DNA of 9,164 nt from Candidatus Shapirobacteria bacterium (GTDB lineage Bacteria; Patescibacteriota; Microgenomatia; UBA12405): NCBI GenBank assembly GCA_023245435.1, contig JAHFKH010000015.1, positions 9,517 to 18,680 of the forward strand. The letters are read 5' to 3'. The position numbers were made by a program, and so were the translations under genes. Positions 6,545 to 9,164 of the stretch are shown in pieces (within the stretch, counting starts at the first letter, position 1; each line of letters starts with the position of its first letter). The notes beneath the pieces were generated by a model that was not told the DNA's origin, ran no database searches, and was given only the letters and a program-made list of their open reading frames with translations.

Positions 6545-6567
6545 AAAAACCCCGCCGTGGCGGGGTT
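6545..6567 (-). terminator. Intrinsic terminator or attenuator hairpin just before pheS
   Basis: AACCCCGCC (6567-6559, coding sense) pairs perfectly with GGCGGGGTT (6556-6548) across a 2-nt turn, and five consecutive U (6549-6545) follow. It lies after rplT and ends 5 nt before the pheS ATG. There is no room for a promoter between it and pheS, so pheS-pheT transcription must read through it. That fits attenuation rather than a plain operon end. On the plus strand the same stem is followed by TTATTTTTT, so it could also stop antisense transcription. Confidence 0.75.
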
Positions 6568-6583
6568 ATTTTTTAAATTAAAA

Positions 6584-6603
6584 GCCCCTCCCCTATTTTA
6601 GGG
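6584..6603 (-). repeat. G-rich repeat copy spanning the rplT stop codon
   Basis: In coding sense this reads CCCTAAAATAGGGGAGGGGC. It contains a small stem CCCTA/TAGGG and has the same plan as the pheT leader block (CCCT, short loop, AGGG, then AGGGG). It includes the rplT TAG (6595-6593). Its GGGG runs could pair with the CCCC of the downstream terminator's 5' arm (6565-6562). The relation to the other copy is judged by eye. Confidence 0.35.
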
Positions 6604-6934
6604 AAGTAAAGATAGCTTTGAAAGTAGCAGGTTCTTTGATCGCCATTTCGGATAACATTTTACGATTGATTTCGATTTTGTTATCTTTGAGTTTTTTGAT
6701 AAAAACTGAATAGCTAGTTTGAAATTCTTTGAGAGCGGCATTAATACGAATAATCCACAATTTGCGCATATCACGTCGGCGAATTCGACGACCATTGTAG
6801 GCGTATTGACCAGCATGTAATACAGCTTCGGCAGCGACTTTGTAGCGCTTGGATCGGGTCATCCAATAACCCTTGGCGGCTTTTAATACTTTTTTATGAA
6901 ATTGTCGACGAACGACACCAGTTTTAACACGCAT
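6593..6934 (-). CDS. rplT: 50S ribosomal protein L20
   Basis: L20 binds 23S rRNA early in large-subunit assembly, and in several bacteria it also represses its own operon. The 113-aa product is a normal length and almost entirely basic helix. Conserved landmarks are MRVKTGVVRRQFHKKVLKAAKGYW (1-24, given here as the opening helix MRVKTG and KKVLKAAKGYW), the YNGRRIRRRDMRKLWIIRIN block (46-65) typical of L20, and a C-terminal domain with INRKMLSEMAIKEPATFKAI. It starts 3 nt after the rpmI stop and is surely co-transcribed with it. Stop is TAG, inside a G-rich repeat. Confidence 0.97.
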   Translation of the reverse strand: MRVKTGVVRRQFHKKVLKAAKGYWMTRSKRYKVAAEAVLHAGQYAYNGRRIRRRDMRKLWIIRINAALKEFQTSYSVFIKKLKDNKIEINRKMLSEMAIKEPATFKAIFTSLK

Positions 6935-6937
6935 ATT

Positions 6938-7147
6938 TTATAGTAAACCTAATAATTTTTTAACTTTAATAGCAAATTTACCCAAAACTAATTGTTTGCC
7001 TTTTAAACGGCGAAGTTGTTTTTTAGATTTTTTACGTCGTAAATGACGATTGAATGATGACATCCGCATGACTTTACCATTTGGGGTAACTTCAAAACGG
7101 TTACTAACTGATTTTTTGACACGATGTCTTTTACTCTGTTTTTCCAT
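6938..7147 (-). CDS. rpmI: 50S ribosomal protein L35
   Basis: L35 is a small basic protein of the large ribosomal subunit. The 69-aa product keeps the family core: KKSVSNRFEVTPNGKVMR (11-28) followed by FNRHLRRKKSKKQLRRLKG (32-50). The first residues (MEKQSKRHR) differ from the common MPKMKTKK opening, and a hydrophobic end (KKLLGLL) extends slightly beyond the usual core. The start ATG at 7147 lies within the infC 3' end, a 17-nt overlap in another frame, so translation is probably coupled to infC. The next gene begins 3 nt after its TAA. Confidence 0.93.
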   Translation of the reverse strand: MEKQSKRHRVKKSVSNRFEVTPNGKVMRMSSFNRHLRRKKSKKQLRRLKGKQLVLGKFAIKVKKLLGLL

Positions 7148-7679
7148 TGTTTTTTGGTTTTAAATTTTTGACTGGTCCAAAAGAGGCAATCAATCTTTTG
7201 CCCATTAATTTTGGTTCAGAATCGATTATACCAACTTGTTCGATATCTTTTTTAAATTTATCGAGAAGCTGATGTCCAAATTCAACCCTTTGTATTTGGC
7301 GACCTTGGAATTTTATACTGATTTTAACTTTATTTCCAGTAGATAAAAATTCTTTAGCCCGTTTTACCCGAGTTTCGTAATCACCGGCACCGATAAATGG
7401 GCTAAGTTGAAGCTCTTTGGTATCACCACCTTTCATGCCCTTTTTTTCTGATTTGGCTTTTTTGGCTTCTTGATATTTATATTTGGAAAATTCAATTAAT
7501 TTGACAACAGGTGGCTTGGCCATGGGAGCAATTTCAACTAAATCCAACCCAGTGGAGCGAGACATTTCAAAAGCTTCAGCCAAAGAAACGACCCCAATTT
7601 GTTTGGCATCTTCGTCTATTAATCGTACTTCAGGTGAAGTGATTTGGCGATTGGTTCTGATGTATTTTCGATTATCCAT
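7131..7679 (-). CDS. infC: Translation initiation factor IF-3
   Basis: IF-3 binds the 30S subunit, blocks premature joining of the 50S and checks the start codon and initiator tRNA. The 182-aa product has both lobes. The N-domain (about 6-75) includes IRTNRQITSPEVRLID and GLDLVEIAPMAKPPVVKLIEFSKY. A Lys-rich linker (73-84) leads to the C-domain (about 88-170), with KELQLSPFIGAGDYETRVKR, FLSTGNKVKISIKFQGRQ and EPKLMGKRLIASFGP (quoted in parts). It starts with ATG, unlike the AUU of E. coli infC, so the classical autoregulation through a rare start codon is not expected. It lies 4 nt after the thrS stop, with no clear Shine-Dalgarno, and overlaps rpmI by 17 nt. Confidence 0.97.
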   Translation of the reverse strand: MDNRKYIRTNRQITSPEVRLIDEDAKQIGVVSLAEAFEMSRSTGLDLVEIAPMAKPPVVKLIEFSKYKYQEAKKAKSEKKGMKGGDTKELQLSPFIGAGDYETRVKRAKEFLSTGNKVKISIKFQGRQIQRVEFGHQLLDKFKKDIEQVGIIDSEPKLMGKRLIASFGPVKNLKPKNNGKTE

Positions 7680-7683
7680 TGGG

Positions 7684-9164
7684 TTATTTTATCAAATTTA
7701 AGGATTTAGTTTGGACTTGTTCCTTAATTTTGGTAATAAATTGAGAGACAGGAATAGCACCAAGATCTTGACCATCTCGTTGGCGGACAGCTACCGAATT
7801 TGATTCAGCTTCGCGTTGTCCAATAACTAACATATAGGGAATTTTTTGCATTTGGGCATCACGAATTTTGGCCTGCATTTTTTCAGACCTATCATCAATT
7901 TCTACCCTAATTCCGGCATCTTTTAATTCTTGCATGACTTTATGTGAAAATTCATGTTGGGCGTCGGTAATGGGAATTAATTTTACTTGAACCGGCGAAA
8001 GCCAGGTGGGAAATGCTCCAGCAAAATGTTCAAGCATAATCATCATAAATCTTTCTGGTGAGCCAATAATGGCGCGGTGAATCATTACTGGTCGTTTTTT
8101 GGTACCATCATCAGAGGTATATTCCAATTCAAAACGTTGAGGCATCACAAAATCAATTTGAACCGTGGATAATTGCCATTCACGATTGAGGGCATCGGTA
8201 GCAATTAAGTCCATCTTTGGGGCATAAAAAGCTGCTTCTCCTGGTCCATCAAAATATTCAATTTTATTTCTTTTCATAATTTCAACTGCCCATTTTTCAA
8301 CTTTGTCCCAAGTTTTTGGATCACCTAAATATTTTTCTGGATGGGCAAGGTCGCGAGTCGAGAGTCGATATTTATATTTAAGACCAAAGGTATTCATAAT
8401 TTCTCGGGTCATTTTTAGGGCCGTATCGATTTCAAAATCAACTTGGTCTTCTCGACAAAAAATATGACAGTCGTCTTGGGAAAAAGCACGGACACGGGCG
8501 AGACCATTTAGTTCACCTGGTTTTTCATCGCGATATAACATAGCAAAATCGGCAAAACGAAGGGGTAAGTCTCGATAACTGTGAGCTTCGGCGGCATAAA
8601 TTTGCGTATGCTGAGGGCAATTCATTGGTTTAAGAAAAAATTCTTCGTCTGAATAATTACTAACGACTCGGAACATATCGCCTTTGTATTTATCGTAATG
8701 TCCAGAAGTTTTAAATAATTTTGCTTTGGCAATTTGAGGGGTCCAGACTTGGGTGTAGCCAGCAGCTGACTGAACAGCTTCGACATAGTTGTTAACTGCG
8801 AGGCGAATAAAAGCTCCTTTGGGTGTATATAGTGGTAATCCACTGCCAATTAATTCGGAAAAGGTAAAAAGCCCTAATTCTTTACCTAATTTGCGATGAT
8901 CTCTTTTTTTAGCTTCTTCTAAATTTGTGACAAATTTTTCTAAATCAGTTTTATTTTCAAAAGCGGTGCCATAAATGCGGGTGAGCATTTTATTTTTTTC
9001 ATCACCATGCCAGTAGGCACCAGCGATAGAAAGCAATTTAAAAGCTTTGATGGCGGTGGTGTAACGAACATGAGGGCCGGCACATAAATCTTTAAATTCA
9101 TCGCCAGTGGTGTAGATGGAAATTACTTCGTCACGATGTTGGATTGATTCGAGCCATTCCATTT
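7684..9164 (-). CDS. thrS: Threonyl-tRNA synthetase, C-terminal 492+ residues (5' end beyond the window)
   Basis: This class II synthetase charges tRNA-Thr. Numbering from the Met at 9162, the visible part begins in the editing domain with its conserved DLCAGPH (C27, H31), followed by AGAYWHGDEKNKMLTRIYG (48-66). The catalytic core has the zinc ligands C182 (PMNCPQH), H233 (DDCHIFC) and H362 (MIHRAIIG). Motif 2 is YRDEKPGELNGLARVRAFS (210-228) and motif 3 is HRAIIGSPERF (362-372). The anticodon-binding domain (about 392-490) has AGIRVEIDDRSEKMQAKIRDAQ and IPYMLVIGQREAE. By comparison with E. coli ThrRS about 150 residues are missing upstream: the rest of the editing domain and a TGS domain if present. 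The Met at 9162 is therefore internal and not the start. The sequence has NCPQH where E. coli has NCPGH. Stop is TAA, 4 nt before infC. Confidence 0.97.
   Translation of the reverse strand, partial: MEWLESIQHRDEVISIYTTGDEFKDLCAGPHVRYTTAIKAFKLLSIAGAYWHGDEKNKMLTRIYGTAFENKTDLEKFVTNLEEAKKRDHRKLGKELGLFTFSELIGSGLPLYTPKGAFIRLAVNNYVEAVQSAAGYTQVWTPQIAKAKLFKTSGHYDKYKGDMFRVVSNYSDEEFFLKPMNCPQHTQIYAAEAHSYRDLPLRFADFAMLYRDEKPGELNGLARVRAFSQDDCHIFCREDQVDFEIDTALKMTREIMNTFGLKYKYRLSTRDLAHPEKYLGDPKTWDKVEKWAVEIMKRNKIEYFDGPGEAAFYAPKMDLIATDALNREWQLSTVQIDFVMPQRFELEYTSDDGTKKRPVMIHRAIIGSPERFMMIMLEHFAGAFPTWLSPVQVKLIPITDAQHEFSHKVMQELKDAGIRVEIDDRSEKMQAKIRDAQMQKIPYMLVIGQREAESNSVAVRQRDGQDLGAIPVSQFITKIKEQVQTKSLNLIK

Noticed and set aside
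6540..6592. T-box riboswitch controlling pheS
   Set aside because: Only 53 nt separate rplT from pheS, far too short for a T-box stem I and antiterminator. No specifier or T-box consensus is visible.
1..9164. CRISPR arrays, tRNA or rRNA genes, transposases, prophage genes
   Set aside because: I looked for regular direct repeats with spacers, cloverleaf-type sequences and recombinase motifs, and saw none. Nearly all bases are accounted for by housekeeping genes.

Overview
The window is AT-rich bacterial chromosome with standard genes packed closely together. It most resembles a Candidate Phyla Radiation (Patescibacteria) genome, perhaps of the Microgenomates type. The reasons are low GC, a strong preference for codons such as AAA, TTA, CGA and CCA, a PheT of only 576 residues without its tRNA-binding EMAP-like domain, a class A penicillin-binding protein ending in a Thr/Pro tail, and short GC-rich repeats scattered between and inside genes. 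The lineage is inferred from style, because no search could be run. The standard code is in use: pheS ends in TGA, tryptophan is TGG, and no frame needs TGA read as an amino acid.

Layout. Positions 1-777 (minus) hold the N-terminal 259 codons of recG, which runs off the left edge. Divergent to it lies a long gene for a bifunctional class A penicillin-binding protein (784-3471, plus). A 37-codon membrane-type ORF (800-913) overlaps its start in another frame. Positions 3472-3547 form a convergent gap holding a near-perfect CIRCE-type operator (TTAGCAGTC-N9-GAGTGCTAA) with no heat-shock gene next to it. From there to the right edge everything is on the minus strand. In transcription order it is thrS (5' end off the window), infC, rpmI, rplT, pheS, pheT and a previously uncalled 56-residue protein. 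This thrS-infC-rpmI-rplT-pheS-pheT order is the same as in Escherichia coli.

The operon supplies translation: two tRNA synthetases (Thr, Phe), initiation factor 3 and ribosomal proteins L35 and L20. thrS through rplT are tightly coupled, with gaps of 3-4 nt or an overlap. The junctions around pheS and pheT are different. A strong intrinsic terminator hairpin sits just before the pheS start codon, a G-rich hairpin with G-quadruplex potential contains the pheT Shine-Dalgarno, a five-unit heptamer repeat lies in frame inside pheS, and a palindromic repeat-like element lies in frame inside pheT.

I see no new defence or mobile system here. The items most worth a second look are the orphan CIRCE element, the probable attenuator and G-rich leader of the pheS-pheT part, the repeats domesticated within synthetase genes, and the two small uncalled proteins.
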